64,000 bases of DNA from Sulfurimonas sp. HSL-3221 (lineage in GTDB: Bacteria; Campylobacterota; Campylobacteria; Campylobacterales; Sulfurimonadaceae), in the NCBI RefSeq assembly GCF_021044585.1, contig NZ_CP087998.1, forward strand, positions 2,356,001 through 2,420,000, read 5' to 3'. The notes beneath the pieces were generated by a model. That model was not told the origin of the DNA and searched no databases. It saw only the letters and a list, made by a program, of their open reading frames with translations. Of the stretch, positions 44,859-53,685 are shown in pieces. Numbering within the stretch: the first letter of the stretch is position 1; each line of letters opens with the position of its first letter. The position numbers and the translations under genes were made by a program.

Positions 44859-45757
44859 CCGAATACTTTTTGCCAGAGGTGTCGGGATCGTCTCCCCAGT
44901 GGGCGTAAAAACAGTATGTAAAACTGTGCCCACGCAAAAAGCAACTTCGCACTGTTTTTGGAGTGACTCAGTGCGAGACGCGGGCGCAACAATTCATAGT
45001 ACTTGTCATACATGTACGACGTATAGTAGACCTTCCAGTAAAACTGGCGGAACCGGTTCGCGCGCTGACCCCCGGAGGGGACATCACTGCCGTGCAGATG
45101 GAAACAGTGTGTATCGTTCGTCACGATGATCTGCGTCCCATGCACAAAAGCATTGATCTGAAAATCCGTCTCTTCCCGGAACCCGTTGCCACGGGCATAA
45201 AACGGGTCGTAGCCATAAGATTCAAGCAGTGCTTTTGTCGTCAGAAAGAGTGCATGGGTAAAAGGGACGGCGAAGTCCCCTTCGAGCCGTGCATGGTGAT
45301 TGAACATAAAGGTGTGCTGATCTAGGTATGGTTTCATTGCAGTCCCGATACCGAAGCGCCGGCCCGCCTCCTGTGCGGTTTCCCCCGGAAGCATGTAGAT
45401 AATCCGTCCGGATACAATGCCGGCTCCGGGATGCTCATCGAACTTCTGCATCAGTTTTTCGGTGTAGTCGGCTGCCAGAAAAGCATCATCCTCCCCGAAA
45501 AGCACATAGTTGTTTGACGCGTTTTCGTAGCCTGTGATGCGTCCTGCCGACGCCCCCCGTCGCGTTTCGTGGCGCAGGTATTTCGTTGTGACATGCTGGT
45601 AGGCCTGCGCAAGGGATTTGACGACGTCACCGGTATCATCCTCGCTGCAGTCATCTACAAAAATGATCTCATTCACACCCTGCTGCCCGTAATAGCTCCA
45701 GGCCACCTTCTGAAGTGTATAGGCACGGTTCCTGGTGGGGATAACAACAGTAATCAT
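44855..45757 (-). CDS. Family 2 glycosyltransferase
   Basis: A 300-residue GT-A enzyme starting MITVVIPTRNRAYTLQKVAW, with IIFVDDCSEDDTGDVVKSL and LFGEDDAFLAADY as donor- and metal-binding parts and GNGFREETDFQINAF as the likely catalytic-base region. The start has AGAGGTGG upstream. It is the first enzyme gene of the locus in transcription order, 109 bases after the regulator gene. Confidence 0.9.
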   Translation of the reverse strand: MITVVIPTRNRAYTLQKVAWSYYGQQGVNEIIFVDDCSEDDTGDVVKSLAQAYQHVTTKYLRHETRRGASAGRITGYENASNNYVLFGEDDAFLAADYTEKLMQKFDEHPGAGIVSGRIIYMLPGETAQEAGRRFGIGTAMKPYLDQHTFMFNHHARLEGDFAVPFTHALFLTTKALLESYGYDPFYARGNGFREETDFQINAFVHGTQIIVTNDTHCFHLHGSDVPSGGQRANRFRQFYWKVYYTSYMYDKYYELLRPRLALSHSKNSAKLLFAWAQFYILFLRPLGRRSRHLWQKVFG

Positions 45758-45866
45758 ACGCACGCCACCTCTGTGCAGACTGTTTTTTGCGCTGCTGACG
45801 CTGCAAAAGAGCACGTCTGTCCGTTCATGCTTCCTCTGCGCGGCGGCAGGCAGTGGCAGGTCTCCG

Positions 45867-46184
45867 TCATCCCAGCCTCTCCAGTTCGGACATCAGCTCT
45901 TCATACTCCCTGCGTTTAATCTCGACAAACAGCTTTGTCAGCCTGAGCTTTTCCGCAATACCCTTTCGTGTCAACAGATACTTGTAGCCCCGTTTATTGT
46001 CACTGCACGCGAATCGTTCGGCTTTGATATACCCTTTTTCGATGAGCGCTTTGACAATATAGTTGACTTTGCCGACACTGTAGCCGAGTTCGTCCGCCAG
46101 CGACTTCTGATCTTCGACCGACTCGATCTTGCGAAGCACGCCAAGATCCGCTTCCTGCTTTGTTTCCAAAAGAGATCCATTCAA
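45867..46184 (-). CDS. MarR-type EPS-associated transcriptional regulator
   Basis: A 105-residue winged-helix protein matching the small EPS-associated MarR family: SLADELGYSVGKVNYIVKAL as the recognition helix region, KGYIKAERFACSDNKRGYKY for the wing, and a C-terminal helix. The start seems to be TTG at 46182-46184. It heads the glycan operon and is divergent from the asparagine synthase gene, with a palindrome between them. It probably controls the locus; the effector is unknown. Confidence 0.85.
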   Translation of the reverse strand: MNGSLLETKQEADLGVLRKIESVEDQKSLADELGYSVGKVNYIVKALIEKGYIKAERFACSDNKRGYKYLLTRKGIAEKLRLTKLFVEIKRREYEELMSELERLG

Positions 46185-46186
46185 AT

Positions 46187-46198
46187 ATTGAATTCAAT
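46187..46198. promoter_or_regulatory. Candidate operator palindrome before the MarR-type gene
   Basis: A perfect 12-base palindrome, ATTGAATTCAAT, lies three bases upstream of the regulator start. A further ATTGAAT half-site occurs at about 46215-46221. The AT-rich 46185-46286 region separates the regulator from the divergent asnB-like gene and is the natural place for autoregulation. Confidence 0.45.
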
Positions 46199-46286
46199 TT
46201 ATGAATCATAGCACAATTGAATAAATGCAGTAAAATGCTGCCATGATTTTTTCGAACACCCTGCTCCCGTTACTGGAGGACATCTA

Positions 46287-48080
46287 ATGTGTGCCGTCTT
46301 CGGGATTCTCGGCGACTATGCTCCCGCAACGGCCCGCAGGGCTCTCGCTGCTCTGGCACACCGCGGACCGGACTACTGCGGGATCGTCGAGGAAGAAAGG
46401 TTCTTCTTTGCCCAGCACCGCCTGAGCATCCGCGACCTGCATGAACGCTCCCACCAGCCGCTGCGGGAGGGGAACGTTCTGCTCAGTTTCAACGGGGAGA
46501 TCTACAACTACCGTGAAATCGCAGAGACGCTGCAGCTCCGGGCGGCCACGGAAGCCGAAACCGTTCTGGCGGCCTACCTGCACTGGGGGATCGACTGCGT
46601 GCACCGCTTCCGCGGCATGTTCGCCCTGGCGATCTACGACGACGGGACCCTCTACCTGCTCCGCGACCGCCTGGGGAAAAAGCCGCTCTTTTTTGCCAAA
46701 CAGAAAGAGCGATTCGTGTTTGCCTCGGAGATCAAGGGGATCCTCCCGTTCCTGCCCAGCGTCAGAATGAACGACGATGCGATGATGGGTTTTCTCTCCT
46801 TCCAGGCGCCTACAGCGCCGCACACCTTCTTCGAAGGCATCGAAAAAATCGCCCCCGGCGAGCTCATAACGGTTGCTAACGGCAGCGTTAGCCGGCGTTC
46901 GTATTACTGTTTGCTCGAACATGCCGACCCGGTGGAAGACAGCAGTGCCCGGCAGCGCATCGAGGCACATATGGAAGAGAGCATCGCGATGCGCCTCGAT
47001 GCCGACGTCCCCGTCGCCGCCCTGCTCAGCGGCGGGATCGACAGTGCCGCCGTCAACGCCTTTGCCAAGAAACTCGGCCGTCCCCTGCAGACCTTCAGCC
47101 TGGGCTACGCGGAGCGCTGGAACTACGACGAGAGCGGGAGTGCCGCCGAAACGGCACGCATCCTGGGGCTCAAGAACACGAAGATCACCATCGGCCAGAA
47201 CGACTTCATCGATGCCATCGACCCGGTGATGGACGCCCTCGACGAGCCCCTGAACGACCCGGCCGCCATCCCGCTCTACCTCCTATTTGGCGCCATCAAA
47301 AAAGAGGGCTACCGCGTCGTACTCAGCGGCGAAGGGGGTGATGAACTCTTTCTGGGCTACCGGCAGTATTTCGACTACCTCGATATCGAGCAGCTGGCCT
47401 CTCTGCAGCGCAAGGCGTGGCTAAAGAAGTTTTTCCACGGCCACTTTTCCATCAACCGCGAGTGGGAGTGGTACAAGCGCGCCTTTGACGAGACCCTGCT
47501 CTTCCGGGGGGCCGGTGAAAAATTCACGGACCTTCAGAAAAACGCCCTGATGCGCCGGAACGTCCGCGACGAGGAGGGGCTGCGTTTTGTACAGCCCGAA
47601 CGTGACCGTTTCGATGCCAGCCGCTGGACACACCCCGCCCACTGGTACAGCTACCTTGACCTTCGGCAGCTCCAGGCCGAGTACTACCTTGCCAAGCTCG
47701 ACCGCGTCTCCATGGCCCACGGCATCGAATCCCGTACCCCGATGCTCGACCACCGCCTGGCGGAGACAGTCTTCGGCACGTCGGCGGAACTCAAGATCGG
47801 AAACGGGCGGCCAAAGGCGCTGCTCAAACAGATCATGCGCCCGTACCTTGGCGATACAATACTGGAACGAAAAAAGAAAGGGTTCGCCTCGCCCTATATG
47901 GAGTACCTGCACGCCTCAGGGAAGATCGACCTCATCACCGAGGTCAACGACCAGACGGGAGTGTTCAAAAAAGAGGTGCTGGAGCGCTACATCGATGCCG
48001 CAGTGCACCGCGGCCGCTTCAAACAGCAGGTCTGGAGCCTCTTCGTGCTCTCACACTGGATGAAAAGACACCTGCTCTGA
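46287..48080 (+). CDS. asnB: Glutamine-hydrolysing asparagine synthase homologue
   Basis: A 597-residue two-domain amidotransferase. The N-terminal nucleophile is Cys2 (MCAVFGILG), with AHRGPDYCG and LLSFNGEIYNYREI of the glutaminase domain; the synthetase domain has the PP-loop LLSGGIDSAAV near residue 250 and SGEGGDELFLGYRQY. It may make asparagine. Since it faces the glycan operon across a shared promoter region, it may instead amidate a uronic acid, as WbpS- and WbtH-type homologues in O-antigen loci are thought to do. Sequence does not decide. Confidence 0.92.
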   Translation: MCAVFGILGDYAPATARRALAALAHRGPDYCGIVEEERFFFAQHRLSIRDLHERSHQPLREGNVLLSFNGEIYNYREIAETLQLRAATEAETVLAAYLHWGIDCVHRFRGMFALAIYDDGTLYLLRDRLGKKPLFFAKQKERFVFASEIKGILPFLPSVRMNDDAMMGFLSFQAPTAPHTFFEGIEKIAPGELITVANGSVSRRSYYCLLEHADPVEDSSARQRIEAHMEESIAMRLDADVPVAALLSGGIDSAAVNAFAKKLGRPLQTFSLGYAERWNYDESGSAAETARILGLKNTKITIGQNDFIDAIDPVMDALDEPLNDPAAIPLYLLFGAIKKEGYRVVLSGEGGDELFLGYRQYFDYLDIEQLASLQRKAWLKKFFHGHFSINREWEWYKRAFDETLLFRGAGEKFTDLQKNALMRRNVRDEEGLRFVQPERDRFDASRWTHPAHWYSYLDLRQLQAEYYLAKLDRVSMAHGIESRTPMLDHRLAETVFGTSAELKIGNGRPKALLKQIMRPYLGDTILERKKKGFASPYMEYLHASGKIDLITEVNDQTGVFKKEVLERYIDAAVHRGRFKQQVWSLFVLSHWMKRHLL

Positions 48081-48081
48081 C

Positions 48082-48927
48082 TCAAAAAGCATACTGATAC
48101 ATCAGCGAGGCCTCGGTTACCTCGGTCGTAAAGGTGGCAGGCAGCGTCATGTAGTGCGGACCGTAATCATAGTAATAGTGCATATCGGCATCGCCTTCGC
48201 TTCGCCGGTATGAGATCCCGGCTTTGACCATGGAAGCGGCATGCCGGAACAACACGGCATCGGCGCCCAGAAGAACCCCTTTCATCCACCCTTCGCTGAG
48301 GGTATAAAACCCTCTTTGCAGATGGTCGTCCCTGTTGTATTGGCGCGCCAGCGATATCCCGCCTCGGAAACGCCACGGCAGTGTGAAGAGGGTTGCATCG
48401 AATACGCCGTACAGATTTACCCCTCCTGAATGCTGGGTAAAACGCACGGTCGTACCGCTCAGGACCGTCTGTGTACCGTCCGTATAGTCGATCTGCCGGG
48501 TATGTGACCAGCTAAGCCGCCACTGTTCATAGAAAACGTCTATCCCCACCGCGAAGTTCGATGACACGGGGTGAAGGAAATCTGCGTGGAAAGCATAACA
48601 CCCGTCCAGCGTCGTATCCGACTGCGAAAAAACAGTCCGGTTCCCGTCTTTCCAGTCCGTGTCGTCACCGGTACGTTTTTGAGAAGCGAAAGCAGATGCA
48701 AATGAGAAGCGGAGCACGCCGGCTGGCAACTCGAGGGCATATCCCAGTTCCCCGACCGCTGCCGTTGCCGGGAAGCGCAGTCGTGCTTCGAGCCCCAGCG
48801 CAGAATCTTTTACCCGGTAAGAGAGTGTGGCATTAACAGCCTTGATCCCGGCAAAGAGTCCGTCACCCGACAGCGGCGCCACCGCCAGGATCATGCCGGC
48901 GACTGCACGATGCAACGTCGCCGTCAA
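48082..48927 (-). CDS. Predicted outer-membrane beta-barrel protein
   Basis: A 281-residue exported barrel candidate. A short signal region (about 25 residues, MILAVAPLSGDGLFA) follows a TTG start that overlaps the lipoprotein gene stop by four bases; an ATG 11 codons later is the alternative. Alternating hydrophobic and polar residues, many aromatic residues and a terminal Phe (LMYQYAF) support a barrel of about ten strands. DGNRT fits a glycosylation sequon. The size recalls omptins, but I cannot see their catalytic residues with confidence. Confidence 0.65.
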   Translation of the reverse strand: MTATLHRAVAGMILAVAPLSGDGLFAGIKAVNATLSYRVKDSALGLEARLRFPATAAVGELGYALELPAGVLRFSFASAFASQKRTGDDTDWKDGNRTVFSQSDTTLDGCYAFHADFLHPVSSNFAVGIDVFYEQWRLSWSHTRQIDYTDGTQTVLSGTTVRFTQHSGGVNLYGVFDATLFTLPWRFRGGISLARQYNRDDHLQRGFYTLSEGWMKGVLLGADAVLFRHAASMVKAGISYRRSEGDADMHYYYDYGPHYMTLPATFTTEVTEASLMYQYAF

Positions 48928-49883
48928 AGTGTGACGTTAATGTCCGTACCGTTCTGATCCGTTACCGTGATCGTATCGGTCGCGGTAACATTCACGTTGA
49001 TATACCCGCCGGCACCGATGAGGCGCATACTGCCGCTCAGCAGGTAGGAATCTTCAAAATAAAATGGATCGTTACAGTTAAGATCGTAGCTCGGATCGAT
49101 ATCGAGGCTTGCGGTCAGATTATTGACATAGATACGGCCGGACTTGTAACAGTAGGTTTCAATCCACGGATAGCTGTAATAATCCTGCGTGAACACCGCC
49201 GTCAGGTCATCGTAACGTCCCATTTCGCCCTCAGTACCCCACTCAACGCTGCTCGTCATCGTACCGGCATAATAATCATTGTTATAGTCATATACGCTGT
49301 AATCCGTCCGCATTTTACTGCCGGCACTTACAAAGAAGGTATACATATTGTCCGTAATGGTGAAATCGGCAGGGAAAGAGATTTCCATGTAGGTCAATGT
49401 CTCGCCGTAATTTGTCCCCCCCATTGCCACGCGCATCTTGCCGTCCATGACATAATTCACATCAAAGGCACAGTTACTGAATGTCACCGTCGCGTCCAAA
49501 TGCGTCGCGGTATAACTCTCCGTGAATGACATCGTCCCACCGTAGTCACATGTATAGGACTCCTTATAGGTCGCATTCAGCGTTTGCGTGTGATACTCCA
49601 GCACCTTGAAAACCGGGCCGTTTTTGTCAAGCATAAAATAAGCAGGGTCAAATCCGGTCGGCTCTACTGCAGAAGCAGAGAAAGGAATAACAATATTACC
49701 GATCGAGCCGGAAAAGATCGCGGCGACCGCTTCCGCACCGTTCACTGCCGTTGCATTCGCCTCCGCTACGTTCAGCGTCGGCAGGCTTGTCGTACCGCCG
49801 CCCCCGCCGCCGCCACAACCGCTAAGGAACAGTGTTCCTGCCGCAACAACAATCAATCCGCTTTTTCGCAATACATTGAACAT
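48924..49883 (-). CDS. Lipoprotein of unknown function
   Basis: A 319-residue lipoprotein starting MFNVLRKSGLIVVAAG, with lipobox LFLSGC (Cys23) followed by a poly-Gly linker. The ATG has AAAAGGAGC upstream. The mature part is beta-rich with many Tyr and Asp and four or more cysteines. Three sequons fit D/E-X-N-X-S/T: EANAT just after the linker, and DQNGT and DINVT at the C-terminus. It is coupled to the barrel gene that follows it. I do not recognise a family; a surface location is inference. Confidence 0.75.
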   Translation of the reverse strand: MFNVLRKSGLIVVAAGTLFLSGCGGGGGGGTTSLPTLNVAEANATAVNGAEAVAAIFSGSIGNIVIPFSASAVEPTGFDPAYFMLDKNGPVFKVLEYHTQTLNATYKESYTCDYGGTMSFTESYTATHLDATVTFSNCAFDVNYVMDGKMRVAMGGTNYGETLTYMEISFPADFTITDNMYTFFVSAGSKMRTDYSVYDYNNDYYAGTMTSSVEWGTEGEMGRYDDLTAVFTQDYYSYPWIETYCYKSGRIYVNNLTASLDIDPSYDLNCNDPFYFEDSYLLSGSMRLIGAGGYINVNVTATDTITVTDQNGTDINVTL

Positions 49884-49976
49884 ACCTGCTCCTTTTATAG
49901 TGTCACTTCCGGACAATATAACACCACTTCTCTTCAACAATACTTATTCATTATCGTTATAGACAAGCGCGGCGGA

Positions 49977-50387
49977 CTACATATCGTTTCGCGCTTCCTC
50001 CATCAGGACCCGGGCGATATCCGTCATGCTGATCACCCCTGTCAAGCGCCCTTCCCATGTCACGGAGAGATGCTTGATCTTCTGGTTGATCATCAACTGC
50101 GCCGCATACCGGATATCGAGGTCCGGCACGATCTGTACCATCGGCTTGCTGGCGACGTCGTAGACGTTGAGCAGGTCCATATCCCCGTCGTTACTGTAAA
50201 TCGCCTCGAGGATGTTGGAGTAGGTGACGATTCCGTAGGCGTCGTTTTCGCTGGTGCGCTCGACGATGACCGAGCGTACGCTCCGCGTGTCCATCAGGTT
50301 GATCAGTTCGCGCACCGACGCATAAGGGGAGATCATCGCAATCTCGTCCGCCGGCGTCATGATATCCCTCACTGTAATCAGTTTCAT
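49977..50387 (-). CDS. CBS-domain protein
   Basis: A 136-residue protein consisting of a pair of CBS motifs, which bind adenosine nucleotides. The repeats are seen in TVRDIMTPADEIAMISPYAS and VYDVASKPMVQIVPDLDIRY, each followed by an I/V-T-G-type turn (GIVTYSNILEAIY, GVISMTDIARVLM). It overlaps the PII-like gene by four bases and ends the DUF1538 operon, so it is likely an energy-sensing regulator of that membrane protein (inference). Confidence 0.9.
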   Translation of the reverse strand: MKLITVRDIMTPADEIAMISPYASVRELINLMDTRSVRSVIVERTSENDAYGIVTYSNILEAIYSNDGDMDLLNVYDVASKPMVQIVPDLDIRYAAQLMINQKIKHLSVTWEGRLTGVISMTDIARVLMEEARNDM

Positions 50388-50737
50388 ACCTCTTTCTCCT
50401 CTTTGAGTCTGTTGGCAAAGGCTTCAATCTGGTTGCTGGCGATCCCCGCGAGATGTTCGATGGGCAGCGACATGACGATCCCTTTGTTCTCCGTTTCAAG
50501 ATGCAGTTCATTCTTGAGCGCCTTCATCACTTTGACGGAGGTCCGTTTCTCAAGAACGAAGAGCAGCACACTCTCGGCACGCTCATACGTCAGGCCGAAA
50601 AACGTCTTCTTTTCATTCAGGCCCGTACCCTTCCCGGTGAGACTCGTCACCCCGCCGGCACCGTTGGCCTTGGCGATATCGATCGCCTCCTCTTCCAGCG
50701 ACTGTTCCACGATCGCTACCAATAATGCAAACCTCAT
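50384..50737 (-). CDS. PII-like signalling protein
   Basis: A 117-residue member of the PII-like family. The N-terminal [20 protein letters not shown] and the region [14 protein letters not shown] followed by [20 protein letters not shown] match the ferredoxin-like PII fold with its T-loop region. It lacks the full GlnB signature, so it is probably a specialised PII relative that senses nucleotides. It overlaps both the DUF1538 gene and the CBS gene by four bases. Confidence 0.82.
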   Translation of the reverse strand: MRFALLVAIVEQSLEEEAIDIAKANGAGGVTSLTGKGTGLNEKKTFFGLTYERAESVLLFVLEKRTSVKVMKALKNELHLETENKGIVMSLPIEHLAGIASNQIEAFANRLKEEKEV

Positions 50738-52254
50738 TCAAACTCCTCCTTGTGTTGAGTTTTTGTGCGCCCGGCGCTGAGTTCCGTAATCACCCCGTAG
50801 GCCATGACGGTGATCATCGGGAAGAGCGACGCAAAGGCGATCAGCCCGAAGCCGTCAATGAGCGGGCTCCGCCCCTCGATGTTCGTCGCCAGGCCCAGGC
50901 CCAGCGCCGCGACCAGCGGCACGGTGACCGTTGATGTCGTCACCCCGCCGCTATCATAGGCGATCGGGATGATGTAGCGCGGCGCGAAATAGGTCAGGAT
51001 GATGACGACGATGTAGCCCGCGATAATGTAATAGTGTATCGGGTCCCCCGCCACGATACGGTACGCCCCCAGAGCAATACCCACGGCCACCCCTGTGGCG
51101 ACGGCGATCCGCAACACCATCTGCCGGATCTTCCCCGCGGAGATCTCCTCGACCTTGATCGCGATCGCCAGCAGCGCCGGTTCGGCCATGGTCGTCGAAA
51201 AGCCGATCAGAAAGGCGAACAGGTAGATCAGCAGCCGGTTATCCTGCTCCGTGAGCTGCAGCGCCATCGTCTCCCCAATGGGAAAGAGCCCCATCTCCAG
51301 CCCCACGATAAAAGCATACAGTCCGAGGATAACAAGCACGATACCGAAAACGATGCGGCGCAGGTAGGGCACCTGTTTTTTGATGATGGCGTACTGGAAA
51401 AAAAAGATCACGGCGAGGATCGGCATGACATCCTTGATGACATCGAAGAGCTCCAACAGCAGTGCCAGCGCCTGCTGACCTATCGTGCGGCTGTGTTCCA
51501 CGTGCTCTGACACGCTCTGCGCCACGGCGGCGATCGCCTCGCCGTTGCCGGAGGCGTAGACGACGATCCCGTAGACCTGAACGAAGATCATCGGTGTCAG
51601 CGAGGCGAACGCGATCAGCCCGAAACCGTCGATGACCGGGTTCCGTCCGCGGATACTGCTTGCAAGCCCGACGCCGAGCGCCGCGACGAGCGGTACCGTC
51701 ACCGTCGAGGTCGTCACCCCGCCGCTGTCGTAGGCAAGACCGACGATCTCCGGCGGGACAAAAAAGGTCAGCATCACGACAATGATATAGCCGGTGATGA
51801 TATAGAAATGGATGGGATGGCCCGTCAGGATGCGGAAGGTGCCCAGGGCGATGGCGAAGCCGACCGAAAAGGCGACGGTCAGCCGCAGTACCAGGGCGTC
51901 GATCTTGCCGTTACTGATAACGGCGGCCTTATCCGCGATGGCAATCAACGCCGGTTCGGCAATGGTCGTCGAAAAACCGATCAGAAAGGCGAAGAGCAGC
52001 AGCCAGAATGCCGAACCCTTCCGTGCAAACTCCTGCGCGAGGTTCTCGCCGACGGGGAAGATACCGACTTCGAGCCCCTGAATAAAAAGCGCAAGCCCCA
52101 CGGCGACGATGAAAAGCCCCGTCGCGACGGAGAGAAGATTGTCGGGCATTTGCTGCAGGATAAAGATCTGGAAAAAGGCGATGACGGCGATGATGGGGGC
52201 AAGGTCGCCGAAGGAGCCTCTGAGCATGATCCAAAAGAGTCTGAGTTGTTCCAT
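50734..52254 (-). CDS. DUF1538 membrane protein with internal duplication
   Basis: A 506-residue membrane protein made of two similar halves: [18 protein letters not shown] with [20 protein letters not shown] in the first, [17 protein letters not shown] with [20 protein letters not shown] in the second. About 12 helices are predicted, with [20 protein letters not shown] repeated in both halves. The duplicated inverted-repeat-like layout suggests a transporter or channel; no function is established. It is the first gene of an overlapping trio with the PII-like and CBS genes. Confidence 0.88.
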   Translation of the reverse strand: MEQLRLFWIMLRGSFGDLAPIIAVIAFFQIFILQQMPDNLLSVATGLFIVAVGLALFIQGLEVGIFPVGENLAQEFARKGSAFWLLLFAFLIGFSTTIAEPALIAIADKAAVISNGKIDALVLRLTVAFSVGFAIALGTFRILTGHPIHFYIITGYIIVVMLTFFVPPEIVGLAYDSGGVTTSTVTVPLVAALGVGLASSIRGRNPVIDGFGLIAFASLTPMIFVQVYGIVVYASGNGEAIAAVAQSVSEHVEHSRTIGQQALALLLELFDVIKDVMPILAVIFFFQYAIIKKQVPYLRRIVFGIVLVILGLYAFIVGLEMGLFPIGETMALQLTEQDNRLLIYLFAFLIGFSTTMAEPALLAIAIKVEEISAGKIRQMVLRIAVATGVAVGIALGAYRIVAGDPIHYYIIAGYIVVIILTYFAPRYIIPIAYDSGGVTTSTVTVPLVAALGLGLATNIEGRSPLIDGFGLIAFASLFPMITVMAYGVITELSAGRTKTQHKEEFE

Positions 52255-52354
52255 TGGGATATTTTACGCATTTTTGTGATTGATGTCATGGCACGCTTCA
52301 TGCAAAGGGGGGCAAATCGGAAAAGCGTTACAATTTCGGAAAAAAGGAGTCTGT

Positions 52355-52711
52355 ATGAGTTCGAAAGTGACCATCTGGCACAACCCCCGCTGCGGCAAAT
52401 CCCGCGATGCGCTGAAACTGTTGGAGGGCGAAGGGATCACCCCGGACATCGTCCGATACCTTGATGACACCCCCAGCGAAGAGGAACTCCGCAGCGTCTT
52501 GAAAATGCTCGGCATCGGCGCCCGCGACCTGATGCGCACGAAAGAGGCCGTCTACAAGGAGCTTGGCCTCAAAGAGGTCACCGACGAAGCTGCCCTGATC
52601 AAGGCCATGACAGAGCATCCGAAGCTCATAGAACGCCCCGTCGTCATCACGGATGGCAAAGCCGTCATCGGCCGTCCGCCGGAAAAAGTCATTGATTTGG
52701 TTAAAGGGTAA
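52355..52711 (+). CDS. arsC: ArsC-family arsenate reductase (glutaredoxin type)
   Basis: A 118-residue protein of the ArsC/Spx family. It has the active-site motif NPRCGKSR near residue 10 with Cys, and RPVVITDGKAVIGRPPEKV at the C-terminus with the conserved arginines. The ATG follows AAAAAAGGAGT. There is no arsenic operon around it, so it may be a related reductase or stress protein. It is convergent with the small YdcH-like gene. Confidence 0.85.
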   Translation: MSSKVTIWHNPRCGKSRDALKLLEGEGITPDIVRYLDDTPSEEELRSVLKMLGIGARDLMRTKEAVYKELGLKEVTDEAALIKAMTEHPKLIERPVVITDGKAVIGRPPEKVIDLVKG

Positions 52712-52716
52712 GGAAA

Positions 52717-52743
52717 ATCGGCCGCCGGGCGGCCGCCGGGCGT
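52717..52743. terminator. GC-rich hairpin between convergent arsC and YdcH-like genes
   Basis: A very stable stem (GGCCGC, short loop, GCGGCC) with an overlapping second GCCGGGCG copy lies between the two 3' ends. On the minus strand it is followed by GATTTTCC, a poor U-run, so terminator activity is uncertain. Confidence 0.4.
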
Positions 52744-52747
52744 CGTC

Positions 52748-52984
52748 TTAGAGGTTGTTATCTTTTTTATATTTGATGATCTCGGCGTACGCCTCGTCTT
52801 TGAGCAGCAGCTTCTCTTTTTTCAGCTTTTCGATCTCAACGTCGTCCATCGGGATCTGGCCGCTCTCACCCTTTTCAATCAGGTCGTCCAGCTCGTTGTG
52901 ACGCTCGAAAATTTTCAGAAAATGCGCGTTAGCGCTTCCGTCTTCCTTCATCTTGGTGATGATTTCACGGTATTCGTGCAGCAT
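52748..52984 (-). CDS. YdcH/DUF465-family small protein
   Basis: A 78-residue helical protein with the YdcH/DUF465 pattern: FLKIFERHNELDDLIEKGES followed by DDVEIEKLKKEKLLLKDEAY. These are coiled-coil-forming proteins of unknown function that are widespread in proteobacteria. It has its own start and is convergent with arsC. Confidence 0.8.
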   Translation of the reverse strand: MLHEYREIITKMKEDGSANAHFLKIFERHNELDDLIEKGESGQIPMDDVEIEKLKKEKLLLKDEAYAEIIKYKKDNNL

Positions 52985-53045
52985 ATGTTGTCCTCGTCTT
53001 TTTTAGGACGCTGCTTCCACGTCCCATAAACACCACTATAGCGTA

Positions 53046-53606
53046 TTACTGTAAAATCCGGGGTAAAGTAATCCCCTCCTGGCCCTGGTATTTTCCGCCC
53101 TTGTCGCCGTAACTCGTTTCGCACATTTCGTCCCCCTGGAGGAAAAGAACCTGGGCGATCCCCTCGTTGGCATAGATCTTCGCCGGCAGCGGCGTGGTGT
53201 TGGAAATCTCGATCGTAATATGGCCTTCGAATTCCGGTTCGAACGGCGTCACGTTGACAATGATCCCGCAGCGCGCGTAGGTGGACTTTCCGAGACAGAT
53301 CGCCAGCACGTCGCGGGGGATTTTGAAATACTCCACGGTCCGCGCTAGCGCAAAAGAGTTCGGCGGAACGATACAGATATCGCCTTTGAAATCCACGACG
53401 TTGGCATCGTCAAAATGTTTCGGGTCGACCACGGTGGAGTTGAGGTTCGTAAAGATCTTGAACTCGTCGCTGACGCGGATGTCATACCCGTAGGAGCTCA
53501 GACCGTAACTGACAACGCCCTTGCCTACCTGATCCTCGCAAAAAGGCGTAATCATGGCGTGTTCAAGCGCCTGTTCCCTGATCCAGCTGTCCGCCTTCAG
53601 TCCCAT
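53046..53606 (-). CDS. dcd: dCTP deaminase
   Basis: Dcd deaminates dCTP to dUTP, the main route to dTMP in many bacteria. The 186-residue product has normal length, with [18 protein letters not shown] near the start, the active-site block [20 protein letters not shown] and [20 protein letters not shown]. It is transcribed away from accB from a shared intergenic region that has a TATAAT on its strand at 53662-53667. Confidence 0.97.
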   Translation of the reverse strand: MGLKADSWIREQALEHAMITPFCEDQVGKGVVSYGLSSYGYDIRVSDEFKIFTNLNSTVVDPKHFDDANVVDFKGDICIVPPNSFALARTVEYFKIPRDVLAICLGKSTYARCGIIVNVTPFEPEFEGHITIEISNTTPLPAKIYANEGIAQVLFLQGDEMCETSYGDKGGKYQGQEGITLPRILQ

Positions 53607-53657
53607 AAAAATCCTTCCCTGCCGCGGGGCGTTTCCCGGGCGGCTTAAATTAAGTTG

Positions 53658-53667
53658 TGCTATTATA
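53658..53667. promoter_or_regulatory. Overlapping divergent -10 boxes of dcd and accB
   Basis: On the minus strand TATAAT (53662-53667) faces dcd; on the plus strand TGCTATTAT (53658-53666) is an extended -10 facing accB. The two overlap, so the polymerases would compete. No -35 box is convincing on either strand. Confidence 0.4.
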
Positions 53668-53685
53668 TCGCATTAAAATTTAGGC

